A DNA stretch of 64,000 nucleotides from contig JAJPEN010000015.1 in the NCBI GenBank assembly GCA_021166835.1, positions 35,923-99,922 on the forward strand, written 5' to 3'. This DNA is from Burkholderiaceae bacterium (GTDB lineage: Bacteria > Pseudomonadota > Gammaproteobacteria > Burkholderiales > Burkholderiaceae). Under the pieces are notes generated by a model that saw only the letters and a program-made list of their open reading frames with translations, was not told the DNA's origin and did not search any database. The position numbers were made by a program, and so were the translations under genes. Below are positions 1 through 8,217 of this stretch, in pieces. Positions within the stretch are counted from its first letter, which is position 1. Each line of letters opens with the position of its first letter.

Positions 1-77
1 TTCAGTTTCAGCGACACAAGCTGCGCGAGATCGTCGACGGTCTCAAGGCGCGCACGAACATGGGCGGCGCGCCATGA
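1..77 (+). CDS. C-terminal end of an upstream ICE gene (partial)
   Basis: An open frame enters from the left edge (first whole codon at 3) and stops at the TGA at 75-77, giving a 24-residue tail containing KLREIVDGLKARTNMGG. It precedes a PFL_4669-family gene. In PFGI-class ICEs that position is usually held by an STY4528-type replication protein or a neighbour of it, so that identity is an inference from gene order only. The tail is too short to classify on sequence. Confidence 0.5.
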   Translation, partial: QFQRHKLREIVDGLKARTNMGGAP

Positions 78-179
78 GCCAGATCGTCTCGAACCGAAGC
101 CGTCATGAGCGCGGGTCGTCACCAGCTCTCCACACGCGCTTTCCCGATCGACGTCGAGACACACCTTCACGGAGCACAA

Positions 180-1061
180 ATGAGCACGCGAAACGCCCCG
201 TCATCCATCGAGCCTGGACGCACGATCGATCGTTCATCGAGCATGCGCGATACACCTCTACAGAGCGAACAGCGCACCATGGGTCGCCTTCTGGACGAGA
301 CGCCCGATGCAATGGTGCTGCACACCCGCGATGCCTGGCACATGTTCGTGGGCCGCGCAGCCGACCCCGTGCACGAGCGCGCTGCGATTCCGGGTGGGCG
401 CCGCTTCGCGGCGATGCTCAAGGCGATCTGGCATCTCTCGGCCAACGACAACCCCTACGCCGACTGGATTCTGATTCGCGTCTATCGCTCGCTCGGAGAG
501 ATCCGATCGCAAATGGACGAGCGGATCCAGGCGCGCGAGGTGGAGTTCGAGCGGCTTCGTCGCAAGGGGCTTGCGCTGTCCGTACTCGGTTCACGCGCGC
601 CGATCACCGTGGAGCTGGGGTTTCGCAGCCCCTACGGCTACGCCACGGCGGAGGCGATCGTCGAGTTCGACTACCACGTGCGCATGGTCAGAACGCTCAT
701 GCTCAAGGATCGGCTGAGCGACGAGGCGGGCAGGGCCGAGATCCGCGCAGTCGGACGCGGCCTGCGGGCACTCTTTCTGGAGCCGATTCGCTGGGAGCGC
801 AACCTGTTGCGCGCGGAGTTGCTGCCATTGAGCCGGCGTGATTTTCTGCCTGAAGCCGATCCGGCAGCGCGTCAGAGAGTGCAGGCGGCGGTTGCGCTCT
901 TCGGTGAAGTGCCGCCGGAAGTCTTCACGGGCGAAGAAGCGCCACGTCATACGCAGCGTCGAATCGCATCGCGCATTGCGAGCGCGAAACAGACGCACGG
1001 CAGCACACCGGCTTCGGACGAAGCGGCACAGGCGGCGACGCCCGAGGCAGAACTGCTGTGA
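180..1061 (+). CDS. PFL_4669-family integrating conjugative element protein
   Basis: The product is 293 residues and matches the TIGR03761/PFL_4669 family of PFGI-class ICEs in its DAMVLHTRDAWHMFVGR segment, the compact helical middle (AMLKAIWHLSANDNPYADW) and the RSLGEIRSQMDERIQ helix. The family's biochemical role is unknown; it is always found in the ICE replication/maintenance block. I chose ATG 180 because GGAG lies 5 bp upstream and the residues before it look non-coding; ATG 105 is an in-frame alternative. The stop overlaps the next gene as GTGA, implying translational coupling. The tail after about residue 250 is low-complexity and Ala/Thr-rich. Confidence 0.75.
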   Translation: MSTRNAPSSIEPGRTIDRSSSMRDTPLQSEQRTMGRLLDETPDAMVLHTRDAWHMFVGRAADPVHERAAIPGGRRFAAMLKAIWHLSANDNPYADWILIRVYRSLGEIRSQMDERIQAREVEFERLRRKGLALSVLGSRAPITVELGFRSPYGYATAEAIVEFDYHVRMVRTLMLKDRLSDEAGRAEIRAVGRGLRALFLEPIRWERNLLRAELLPLSRRDFLPEADPAARQRVQAAVALFGEVPPEVFTGEEAPRHTQRRIASRIASAKQTHGSTPASDEAAQAATPEAELL

Positions 1062-1447
1062 CCGGCATGGCTGATCTCCCGGCGCGCCATCCCGATTCTC
1101 AAGAGTGCCGGATGCTGCGTGCGCTCTTCGACGAAGTGCTCAGGACCGCGGCGCTGCACGGCTTCGAGCGCGTCTCGTTTCACGGTTACCGGATCGAGGG
1201 TAGGTCTCTTTACGCTGCCGGCGGCCGGCATGTTCGCGTGATGCTCACGCTTGATGACGACGGTGGCGCCACGCTGCTCGATGCCGTCCGCATTGCAGTT
1301 GCGCGGCCTTCACGCACGGGCTCAGCATGCGTCATCCCTCACCCGCGCGCGCCGATGCTTGCTGCGCTCGAGCCCGAGTCTCTCGCTGGCTGTGTCAGCC
1401 CGGAAGATGCCCGTCATGCATCGCCCGAAACCGGTCCGATCTCCTGA
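1058..1447 (+). CDS. Small hypothetical ICE protein
   Basis: A 129-residue frame starts at GTG 1058 and overlaps the preceding stop by 4 bp (GTGA). It lies between the PFL_4669 and DUF3577 genes on the same strand. The N-terminal two thirds (for example RALFDEVLRTAALHGFERVS and RHVRVMLTLDDDGG) looks like a real alpha/beta protein, while the last 40 residues are weak in character. I do not recognise a family. The coupled start and position support it as part of the operon, but it could be shorter than drawn. Confidence 0.5.
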   Translation: MTGMADLPARHPDSQECRMLRALFDEVLRTAALHGFERVSFHGYRIEGRSLYAAGGRHVRVMLTLDDDGGATLLDAVRIAVARPSRTGSACVIPHPRAPMLAALEPESLAGCVSPEDARHASPETGPIS

Positions 1448-1567
1448 GAACCGGTGGCCGCAAGGTCTGGAGGTTTGCGTTCGTGCTTCTACCCAGCCGG
1501 GGAGCCTCTCCCCGTACCGGGAGACGGCCTTCCCATTTTCCATGTGTGTCATGTCCAGGAGGCCGTC

Positions 1568-2008
1568 ATGTCCGAATCATCGCAAGTTCCTCAGCCGTCG
1601 TCGTTCTTCAACCTGCACGTCGACGGCATCGGTTATCTGAATCGCGTACGCACTGTGAAGCCGAAAAATGGCCACGAGTTCCTGGCCTGCACCGTCGCCG
1701 CCCTGCGTGGCAGCGACCGGGACGTCAGCTACACGAAGTTCGACTGCCGTGTCAGCGGTGCGGACGCGCAGGCAATCGTGCGGCGCCTGGAGAGCGATGT
1801 CGCCGCCGAGCGGACGGTGATCATCGGTTTCCGGATCGCCGACATCTATCCGGAGCTCTTCACCTTCGAGAAAGGTGACCGGAAGGGGCAGCCCGGCGTG
1901 AGCATCAAGGGGCGGCTCTTGCGCATCAAGTTCGCCAAGGTCAACGGCGAACCGATCGATGTGCCGCAACCGGCGCGGGCAGACGAGCACGAAAGCGCAC
2001 CGTTCTGA
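1568..2008 (+). CDS. DUF3577 / STY4534-family ICE replication protein
   Basis: The 146-residue product has the typical DUF3577 layout: an N-terminal [16 protein letters not shown] strand region, a central [13 protein letters not shown] segment and a C-terminal [18 protein letters not shown] motif. The family (STY4534-like) is a small beta-rich protein of PFGI-class ICEs that resembles single-strand DNA-binding proteins in size and fold prediction; a direct role in replication is inferred. ATG 1568 follows an AGGAGG-like site (caggaggccgtc) 5 bp upstream, whereas the in-frame extension back to 1454 has no coding character. It lies between the PFL_4669 block and the RadC gene. Confidence 0.8.
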   Translation: MSESSQVPQPSSFFNLHVDGIGYLNRVRTVKPKNGHEFLACTVAALRGSDRDVSYTKFDCRVSGADAQAIVRRLESDVAAERTVIIGFRIADIYPELFTFEKGDRKGQPGVSIKGRLLRIKFAKVNGEPIDVPQPARADEHESAPF

Positions 2009-2094
2009 CCGTCGTCACCATCACCATCGATTCCCCCGGGGAGCTCGCTCCCCGGGGAGAGGAGTCCCCATCCGTCTCGAGGAAGGAGAACTCC

Positions 2095-2688
2095 ATGAAT
2101 CAGTCGATCGAATCGCTCTCGAACCTGGCGCTGCTCGGCACGTTGATCGGGCCCCGTGCGGCGGCAAACCTGTTGAAGGAGGCACGCGGCAGCCTCGCGC
2201 ATCTGGTGAACGCGAACGCGCAGCAGGCTGTTCCGTCGTCTGCGGTCGAGGCCAAGCTCGCGGCAGCCAGAGAACTGGTGCGTCGTGCGCTGGCCGAGAC
2301 GATGCGCGAGCGGGACACGCTGGCTTCGCCCGCCGACGTGCGCGCGTACCTCCAGATCGTGCTCGCACAGCGTGACCATGAAATCTTTATGGTGCTTTTT
2401 CTCGACTCACAGAATCGCGCCATCGCGGCCGAGGAAATGTTTCGGGGAACGCTCACGCAAACGAGTGTCTATCCAAGAGAGGTGGTCAAGCGCGCGCTGT
2501 CGCTCAACGCGGCGGCGGTGATCCTCGCGCACAACCATCCGTCGGGAGTCGCCGAGCCGAGCCGCGCCGACGAATTTCTGACCCAGTCGCTGCGCTCGGC
2601 CCTTGCGCTGATCGAAGTCACGGTGCTCGATCACATCGTCGTTGCAGGTTGCAAGACCACGTCGTTTGCCGAACGCGGTCTGCTGTAG
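2095..2688 (+). CDS. radC: RadC-like JAB/JAMM domain protein
   Basis: This 197-residue protein carries the RadC MPN(+) domain in its second half. The zinc-binding JAMM signature is intact: H146 and H148 in AHNHPSG, then S156 and D159. The N-terminal 70 residues are helical. A GGAAGGAGAA ribosome site sits 5-7 bp before ATG 2095. Mobile-element RadC proteins are common next to DUF3577 and DUF932 genes. Despite the name, no repair activity is established for the family and the JAMM fold points to a metallohydrolase. It is shorter than chromosomal RadC (about 225) because the N-terminal HhH segment is reduced. Confidence 0.88.
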   Translation: MNQSIESLSNLALLGTLIGPRAAANLLKEARGSLAHLVNANAQQAVPSSAVEAKLAAARELVRRALAETMRERDTLASPADVRAYLQIVLAQRDHEIFMVLFLDSQNRAIAAEEMFRGTLTQTSVYPREVVKRALSLNAAAVILAHNHPSGVAEPSRADEFLTQSLRSALALIEVTVLDHIVVAGCKTTSFAERGLL

Positions 2689-2819
2689 TCGCCCACCCGC
2701 ACGACAAGCGTCGTGCTTCCTGTCCGGACCGGGATTTCCCGATCCGGTTCTTCACCCCCGCGGGGATGTGCATCCCCGCGCAACGGGGGCCGTCCCTGCA
2801 CTTTCCAAGGAGCCTCACC

Positions 2820-3884
2820 ATGAAGAGCGGACGTCCCCTCGTCGATCTGGCGCGCGAACTCGAGCGCCAGCTTTCTTCCAAGCGCGACCTGGTCGTGCCG
2901 TCGTCCTTCCTGCAGTGTCGTACCGAAGCGGATCGCAACGTGAAACTGATCGTCGACTCCCGCGAGGGCGACGGCGAATACGGTGTGACCGATCTGGCGC
3001 GTCGGCAGCTTGCCGAGAAGCTGAAAATTCCGTTCGCCTACTTCGAGCGCATGCGCACCGAGCAGCCCGAACTGCTCGATCGCAACGTGAACACCTGGCT
3101 GCAGGCCGACGGCGACCGGCGGATGATTCGCACACTGGACGGCCAGGTGCGAGCAGTGCTTTCGGATCGCTACCGCAGGCTCGACAACTTCGATCTTGCG
3201 GAAAACGTCCTGCCGATCCTGCAACGCCTGGAGGGTGCCCGCTTCGAGTCGGTCGAGCTGACCGAGACGAAGATGTACCTGAAGGTCGTTACGCCGCGTC
3301 TGCAGTTCGAAGTGGCTCCCGGCGACATCGTGCAGGCCGGGATCGTCGTCACCAACTCGGAGGTCGGCTGCGGCACGTTGTCGGTACAACCGCTCCTGTA
3401 CCGGCTCGTGTGCAGGAACGGCTTGATCGCACCCGACCATGTGCTGCGCAAGACGCACGTGGGGCGTGCGCTTGCCAGCGATGTCGAATCCGCGAACGTG
3501 TATCGCGACGACACATTGGCTGCGGACGATCGCGCGTTCTTCCTGAAAGTGCGCGATGTCGTCGACGCCGCGGTTTCCGAGACGACGTTCTTGCAGGTCG
3601 CGCGCAAGCTGCAAAAGACACGTGACATTCCCCTGACCGGCGATCTGCTGAAGACGGTCGAAGTACTGGCCAACCGCTACACGCTCAACGATTGCGAGCG
3701 CGCCGGCGTGCTGCGCCACCTTATCGTCGAAGGCGATCTCACTGCCTTCGGGTTGGTCGATGCCGTTACCCGGTACTCGCAGGATGTCGAGGACTACGAC
3801 CGCGCCACGGAGCTAGAGGCGCTGGGCGGCAAGCTCATCGACCTGGTTCCCGGAGACTGGAAGGAGATGGCGCACGCCTCCTGA
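2820..3884 (+). CDS. DUF932 domain protein
   Basis: The 354-residue product matches the DUF932 family found in ICEs and phages, including the YRRLDNFDLAENVLPILQ and VVTNSEVGCGTLSVQPLLYRLVCRNGL motifs typical of its core. Function is unknown; members travel with replication and RadC genes. ATG 2820 has AAGGAG 7 bp upstream and marks the start of clear coding character; an in-frame upstream extension to 2649 overlaps radC and is rejected. It is the last gene of the replication block and is followed by an intrinsic terminator, so genes from 180 to here are probably one transcript. Confidence 0.85.
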   Translation: MKSGRPLVDLARELERQLSSKRDLVVPSSFLQCRTEADRNVKLIVDSREGDGEYGVTDLARRQLAEKLKIPFAYFERMRTEQPELLDRNVNTWLQADGDRRMIRTLDGQVRAVLSDRYRRLDNFDLAENVLPILQRLEGARFESVELTETKMYLKVVTPRLQFEVAPGDIVQAGIVVTNSEVGCGTLSVQPLLYRLVCRNGLIAPDHVLRKTHVGRALASDVESANVYRDDTLAADDRAFFLKVRDVVDAAVSETTFLQVARKLQKTRDIPLTGDLLKTVEVLANRYTLNDCERAGVLRHLIVEGDLTAFGLVDAVTRYSQDVEDYDRATELEALGGKLIDLVPGDWKEMAHAS

Positions 3885-3944
3885 AGTTGGCCGATGAGTG
3901 GTCGGACGGAATGCTTCGCACCTGAATGAAACTCCTCCCCCCTT

Positions 3945-3979
3945 GCCCGGCAGCCTCAAGGTTGTCCGGGCGTTTTTTT
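3945..3979 (+). terminator. Rho-independent terminator of the ICE replication operon
   Basis: GCCCGG (3945-3950) pairs with CCGGGC (3966-3971). The 15-nt interval folds further (CAGCCT against AGGTTG), giving an almost continuous stem. Seven T residues follow at 3973-3979. It lies 60 bp after the DUF932 stop. Confidence 0.92.
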
Positions 3980-4175
3980 GATACTTGATCTGACACAAGC
4001 ACTGCAATGCCGAAGTGCGGGCCTGGCGAGGAAGCGCGAATACCTCCTGCCCCGATCTGCAACGAGAGCGGCCGCAAGCATTGCGCTATTTGGAGAAGAA
4101 CCTTCAGGTCGAACCAGGCGGATCGACGCGGCGGCGGAGCCCGTTTCGACGCCTCTCCAAGGCGCCTCTCCAAGC

Positions 4176-4213
4176 TTGACGTTTAGCAGAGGACGGATAT
4201 CATATTGATATCC
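4176..4213 (+). promoter_or_regulatory. Promoter with embedded operator for the PemK-type TA pair
   Basis: TTGACG (4176-4181) and TATCAT (4198-4203) are spaced by 16 bp. The -10 lies inside an 8-3-8 perfect inverted repeat, GGATATCA-tat-TGATATCC (4195-4213), ending 14 bp before the antitoxin ATG. A palindrome over the -10 is what is expected for antitoxin or complex autorepression. Confidence 0.75.
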
Positions 4214-4227
4214 ATTCGGAGTCTTTC

Positions 4228-4515
4228 ATGTCCGCCCGTAACACCGTCGATCAGATCGCCTTTCGCTACCGTTCCGTCGACAGCGCCACCGGCGTGACCC
4301 GGAAAACCGCCAAGCGTTTGGCGGAACACTTGGGCGTCGACGAGACGCAGGCGATCCACCGTGCGCTGCACGAACTGGCCGTGCGGGTGCTGCCGCAATA
4401 TGAGGCCGACGAAGGGCCGCTGACGGCGGCCCAAGTGCGTCAGATCAGGAAGCGGGCGCCGCAGGGCGGCAAGCGATCCGTGCGTTCCAGCCTGCTCGAC
4501 ACGGAGACCGCATGA
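4228..4515 (+). CDS. Antitoxin of a type II TA pair (MazE/RHH-like)
   Basis: This 95-residue protein contains TRKTAKRLAEHLGVDETQAIHRALHELA, which looks like a short DNA-binding helical region, followed by a basic flexible tail ending in SSLLDTETA. Its stop overlaps the start of a PemK/MazF-like toxin (ATGA at 4512-4515). Order, size and coupling identify it as the antitoxin, which would neutralise the toxin and repress the palindromic promoter just upstream. The exact antitoxin family is not clear. Confidence 0.75.
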   Translation: MSARNTVDQIAFRYRSVDSATGVTRKTAKRLAEHLGVDETQAIHRALHELAVRVLPQYEADEGPLTAAQVRQIRKRAPQGGKRSVRSSLLDTETA

Positions 4516-4922
4516 TCCTGCGGTGGTGGGCTGAGCCCGCCGCCGGCGAGATCGTCTGGTGCCACTTCCCTGACGACATCCATCCTCGCCCGAAACCCCG
4601 CCCCGCGCTGGTTCTGGTCGTGTTCGACGATGATGCGCCGCAGTTCACCGTGCGAGTCGCCTATGCCACCAGCCAGCGAACCACGAGACTGCACCGCGGC
4701 GAATTCTCGATCCTGCACGAGCGGAACCCCGCGGCCTACGCGGCAGCGGGTTTGAGCTACGACACCAAGTTCGACCTCAAGCAGGTATTGGACCTGCCGT
4801 ACAACACCGAATGGTTCTCGGTGCCACCCGCAGCGCCTTATGGCCAGACGCCCAAGCTGGGCGTGCTCCACCCATCGCTGGTCCGCGCCGTGCAGGCGGC
4901 ATTCCGGGCCGCTGCCGAGTAA
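4512..4922 (+). CDS. PemK/MazF-family toxin
   Basis: The 136-residue product has the PemK/MazF-like start AAGEIVWCHFPDD followed by PRPALVLVVFDDD, the conserved strand in which the family's P-R-P-(A/V)-L-V motif lies. VRVAYATSQRTTRL matches the usual substrate-loop region with its TSQ motif. These proteins are ribosome-independent mRNA endonucleases that arrest growth when the antitoxin decays. It is translationally coupled to the upstream antitoxin gene. It is slightly longer than typical MazF (about 110), with the extra length in the C-terminal SVPPAAPYGQTPKLG segment. Confidence 0.8.
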   Translation: MILRWWAEPAAGEIVWCHFPDDIHPRPKPRPALVLVVFDDDAPQFTVRVAYATSQRTTRLHRGEFSILHERNPAAYAAAGLSYDTKFDLKQVLDLPYNTEWFSVPPAAPYGQTPKLGVLHPSLVRAVQAAFRAAAE

Positions 4923-5602
4923 GCCGGACCGCCGCAGGTCGCAATCACTTCGCGAGAGGGGCGTTCGTGAGCGCGGGTCAGTGCGATTCCCGGTGCGCGA
5001 TGTCCGACCTGCTTGTAGCACGACGCCCTCGAGCTTCTTCAGGGACCGAACCTGATCTTGACCGTTGCCGGCTTGGCAGCGAAAACCTGCTCCTGCCTGG
5101 TGAACGGATTGATGCACCTGCGGAGATCATGGCTCGCGCCAATTCAGTTTGGCGCCTTGGCGGCGGAGTTCAGTTCACATGCTTTCCTACGTTACGATGG
5201 CCACTGGCCCCGGCGGGGCGACTGCCGCCGCCCGCTGCCGACACTCGCGGGTATTCCTGATCGGCCATGACCTGCCCATCGGTCCGGCATCCCGAGCGAC
5301 TGGTCGAGACTGGTTGCTGCCGATTGGGCTACTGCGAACCAGTGATCGCTGTCCGCAGGAGCAGACGTCGACTCTCGCCTCGTGGCGCGCGCGGGATAGC
5401 CAGTTCGCATCCTTGATCCGCCACAGATCACAAGTTCGGGAACTTCGACACGAATCTCGACAAGGAGCGTATTCGGCGCATCCAGTCGGCAGCCGTCGTG
5501 GCGGCGTTGCCTGAAGTCGGAAGCAGATGTGAAGGCGTGCTGCTGAGCTATCGAGTCTGTAGGAAGGTAGTGACAATGCTCGCGTGCTAGACGCAAAACC
5601 GA
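4923..5602. other. Gene-poor interval, possible decayed remnants
   Basis: About 680 bp between the toxin gene and the HEPN-like gene hold no frame with convincing coding character on either strand. Several 70-160 codon frames exist but have the composition of high-GC shadows. A short stretch near 5425-5580 reads KFGNFDTNLDKERIRRIQ in one frame and could be the tail of a decayed gene. No clear terminator or operator was seen. Confidence 0.5.
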
Positions 5603-6580
5603 GTGGAGACGAGCGTGGGCTGGAATGATCACATGGATGACAGTGACGATGTTTCGAACCTCCCGGCAGAGGCATGGGGAAACACCTTCAACGTAGGTGG
5701 AACCTTCGACCCAAACGACAACTGGCTGAGGTCAGCCGAAAGGGAAGACCAGGTGATCGCCATGCGTGGTTGGTTTCGCGCCAGATTCTGTGACCCGGCG
5801 TACGAAACTCCGTACAACGGTCGTGAGGGCGGGTACTTGTTCGTCGACGGAGGGCCATTCGACCCGTCCACTGAACTGCATGATCGCTTCGGGGGCGTCG
5901 TCGAAGATGAACTGATCGACGAAGTGGTCGATGAGATGGTGTGCGAGGTCGGAGACCAGTGGGCGCCGATCAGGCGCAACCCGCCCGATGACTATGACGA
6001 GCGCTTCGACCTTGAGCTTGTAGACGCTGATGAACCCCTTCGAAGAGTGCGCAAGCGCTTGGCCGAGTGTCGCCACGTTCTTGACCTTCACGGCGGAACT
6101 GAAGCTGTGGCTCTTGCACGCCGACTCGTCTTGGGCGCCGTCATCGGCGTTCTCGAATCATTCCTCTGGGAGTTGGCTCAACATTGGATCGAGTCGAGCG
6201 AAGAAGCGCTTCGCGGCTGCGTGACCAAGCTTCCGGCGATTCGGGATCAGACGATCAAGCTGGGTGATGTTTTCGATCGTCACGACAGTATTCGCGATCA
6301 CGTCAAGGGCCACTTACAGAACACTGTCTGGCACCGTTGGGACAAGGTTGTCGCTATCTACAGGAACGGACTGGGAATCAACCTCCCGAGCGTCAAGGTA
6401 TTTGATGACGCCCTCGTCAAGCGTCACGACATCGTGCATCGAAGCGGTCGCACAAAGGATGGCGAGGACGTTGATGTCACGAGTGCAGAAATCGAAGCAC
6501 TAAGCCAGGCCGTTGAGCGTTTCGCTGCAGCAGTCTCGGAGTCGGCAAACAAGCGATTCCAACAACAACCGAACATCTGA
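5603..6580 (+). CDS. Hypothetical protein with HEPN-like C-terminal domain
   Basis: The 325-residue protein has a very acidic first half (about residues 90-145) and a helical second half. The C-terminal part contains RHDIVHR at 274-280, an R-x4-H arrangement (R274, H279) characteristic of HEPN ribonuclease domains; an LESFLWELAQHWIE helix precedes it at about 184-197. HEPN proteins in such islands usually cut RNA in abortive infection or TA contexts, so an RNase effector is the inferred role. No partner gene is adjacent. GTG 5603 is used as start; ATG 5633 (MDDSDD) is an equally plausible in-frame start. Codon use is less GC-biased than in the ICE backbone, consistent with separate acquisition. 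Confidence 0.6.
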   Translation: METSVGWNDHMDDSDDVSNLPAEAWGNTFNVGGTFDPNDNWLRSAEREDQVIAMRGWFRARFCDPAYETPYNGREGGYLFVDGGPFDPSTELHDRFGGVVEDELIDEVVDEMVCEVGDQWAPIRRNPPDDYDERFDLELVDADEPLRRVRKRLAECRHVLDLHGGTEAVALARRLVLGAVIGVLESFLWELAQHWIESSEEALRGCVTKLPAIRDQTIKLGDVFDRHDSIRDHVKGHLQNTVWHRWDKVVAIYRNGLGINLPSVKVFDDALVKRHDIVHRSGRTKDGEDVDVTSAEIEALSQAVERFAAAVSESANKRFQQQPNI

Positions 6581-6759
6581 GGTTGTCAGAGCCGATGTCG
6601 CGACACGGATGGCGGAGCCATGAACAACGGGGAGAGCCTGTCGTGCCGCCTACTCCTCGCGCTGCTACTCTCTCATGATGTAGTCACCGTTCTGGTCTGG
6701 GCAGTGTTGAAGCGCTGAGCCATAGGCCACTCGTGGGACTCGGGAAGCAATCGGAGGGG
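6581..6759. other. Short intergenic stretch, nothing recognised
   Basis: Between the HEPN-like gene and the possible small frameshifted gene I see no coding frame, clear terminator or operator. The two flanking transcripts converge here. Confidence 0.5.
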
Positions 6760-6983
6760 CTAGTGCCGAAGTCTTGTCGGTCGAAACGCCTTGCCATCGA
6801 TCAAGAGCGATAGCTTGTTCTTCGAGGCGAATGTCGACACCACGGCCGAGCGCTGAAAGTCTGGCAGCACGCCTTGACTGTGGACGATGCAGTAGTCAAC
6901 GCTGCACCGAGTTCGCGCACTTCCTGTGCTCGCAGCATGAGGTGCCCCGTCCACAGCAGGTCATGCGCTTCAGCGAGTTCCAT
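6760..6983 (-). pseudogene. Possible small frameshifted gene downstream of tcmP
   Basis: An ATG at 6983 overlaps the end of the tcmP gene by 14 bp and begins MELAEAHDLLWTGHLMLR. After about residue 27 coding character moves to another frame, reading VDYCIVHSQGVLPDFQRS through to the stop at 6760. Joined with one frameshift near 6900 this would give a protein of about 73 residues. It may be a decayed fifth gene of the TcmP operon or a chance reading. I recognise no family. Confidence 0.3.
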
Positions 6984-8175
6984 CGCTAGCGACAGGGGTC
7001 AGGCAAAGGGTTTCGCCAGAACCTTCGAAGTGCAGTGGTCTGGCTGAGCGCTTCTTGCCCACTGCGTCCAGGTTCACAACTGCACCGCGCTCGATCAGGC
7101 GGGCGAGCGAGGTCTGGAGTTCGCGGGGAAGCCAGTTGGTTAATTCAAGGATGTAGGCGAATTCAGCTTGATCGACCTTTCGTTCACCCTTGCTGAGGTA
7201 GTCGAGCCAGAAGCTATCTACCTCCTCAGGAGAACTGCGCGAGCCATCAATCTCAGCCACAGCATGGTCGAAAAACATGTCCATCGTTCCAGACTTCGCG
7301 GACTGCTCCGCAAGCTGTGTTGACAGGCGAACTCGTGCTTGGACTATGTCAACCGCCTGCGAGATGTTCATGAATTCGACGATGCCCTTGGGGTGACACG
7401 AAAGGTAGACCAAGTGGTACTTTGTTCTCTCCTTTTCCGGATGCATGACGGTCACGTATGCAGTCCGCGCGTTGAAAGGCTTCCGCCCGGACGGAACGAC
7501 AGCCTTCAGCGTTTCCCGATAGGCACCAACCAGAGCCAGCTCGCGTTCCTCGGGCGTCTTGCCGTCGACCTCGACCTCTTTACCGAGAAGCCGTCGCATG
7601 GCATCCCGGAACTGCGACATCGATGCCGCCCGATTGATGAACTCGTAGATGAAGTTGATCAAGAATTCTGATCGCGGTCGCTGAAGCAGCGGGGTCAGTA
7701 CATCGATGACGATCGGCGACCACCCTTTCGGGTCAATGAAAAAGAATGTGAATGCCTCCTTGCCGGCCCAACGGAGAATGTCAGCGCGAAGGCCGACAAA
7801 GTCGCCCTCCAGCGAGAGAGCCTCGACCGTTTTCGGCGCATCGTTGGTCAGGTACGTCGAGAGCCTCTGAAACGCGTAGGCCTCCCGTTCGATATACAAA
7901 GCGCGCATGCGCACATCGACTCCGAGCGTGGCTAGTTTCTGCTTGCAGGCTGCAAGCGTCTTCAGCGACAGAGAGATGGACGTGCCTTCCAGCTTGTCGT
8001 CTTGTGACCCCCAGGGGCCCGCGAAGCAGTCCACGTAGCAAATCTCTGCGCGACCCTTTGACCTGCCGTTCATTCCAATGATGAGGACCAATTTCTCCAG
8101 GTAGCTCTTTAGCAGAGCGTGCTTGATCCAGGCTGGGATACGGCCGTCGTACACGTCTGGAACTTGGTTAGACAA
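6970..8175 (-). CDS. tcmP: Three-Cys-motif partner protein TcmP (copy 1)
   Basis: The 401-residue protein belongs to the TcmP family, named for its co-occurrence with three-Cys-motif (Gp37/Gp68, DUF5131) proteins. The family core is visible: CYVDCFAGPWG at about 46-56, resembling the glycine-rich SAM-binding motif of Rossmann methyltransferases, YIEREAYAF at about 94-102 and FFFIDPKGWSP at about 144-154. The biochemical function is unknown; a nucleotide- or SAM-dependent enzyme is inferred from the fold-like motifs. It is the last well-formed gene of a minus-strand operon with a second, distinct TcmP, a DUF5131 protein and a UmuD-like regulator; the gap to the upstream gene is 42 bp. Confidence 0.82.
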   Translation of the reverse strand: MSNQVPDVYDGRIPAWIKHALLKSYLEKLVLIIGMNGRSKGRAEICYVDCFAGPWGSQDDKLEGTSISLSLKTLAACKQKLATLGVDVRMRALYIEREAYAFQRLSTYLTNDAPKTVEALSLEGDFVGLRADILRWAGKEAFTFFFIDPKGWSPIVIDVLTPLLQRPRSEFLINFIYEFINRAASMSQFRDAMRRLLGKEVEVDGKTPEERELALVGAYRETLKAVVPSGRKPFNARTAYVTVMHPEKERTKYHLVYLSCHPKGIVEFMNISQAVDIVQARVRLSTQLAEQSAKSGTMDMFFDHAVAEIDGSRSSPEEVDSFWLDYLSKGERKVDQAEFAYILELTNWLPRELQTSLARLIERGAVVNLDAVGKKRSARPLHFEGSGETLCLTPVASDGTR

Positions 8176-8217
8176 GGATGCGCTCCTCGAAGACCTTCGG
8201 ACTGTGTAAACACAGAG

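Noticed and set aside
5383..5423. Weak tRNA-like or att-like fold (TGGCG...CGCCA with inner stem)
   Set aside because: Stems are short and bulged, no T-loop or anticodon arrangement is present, and the spacing does not fit a tRNA.
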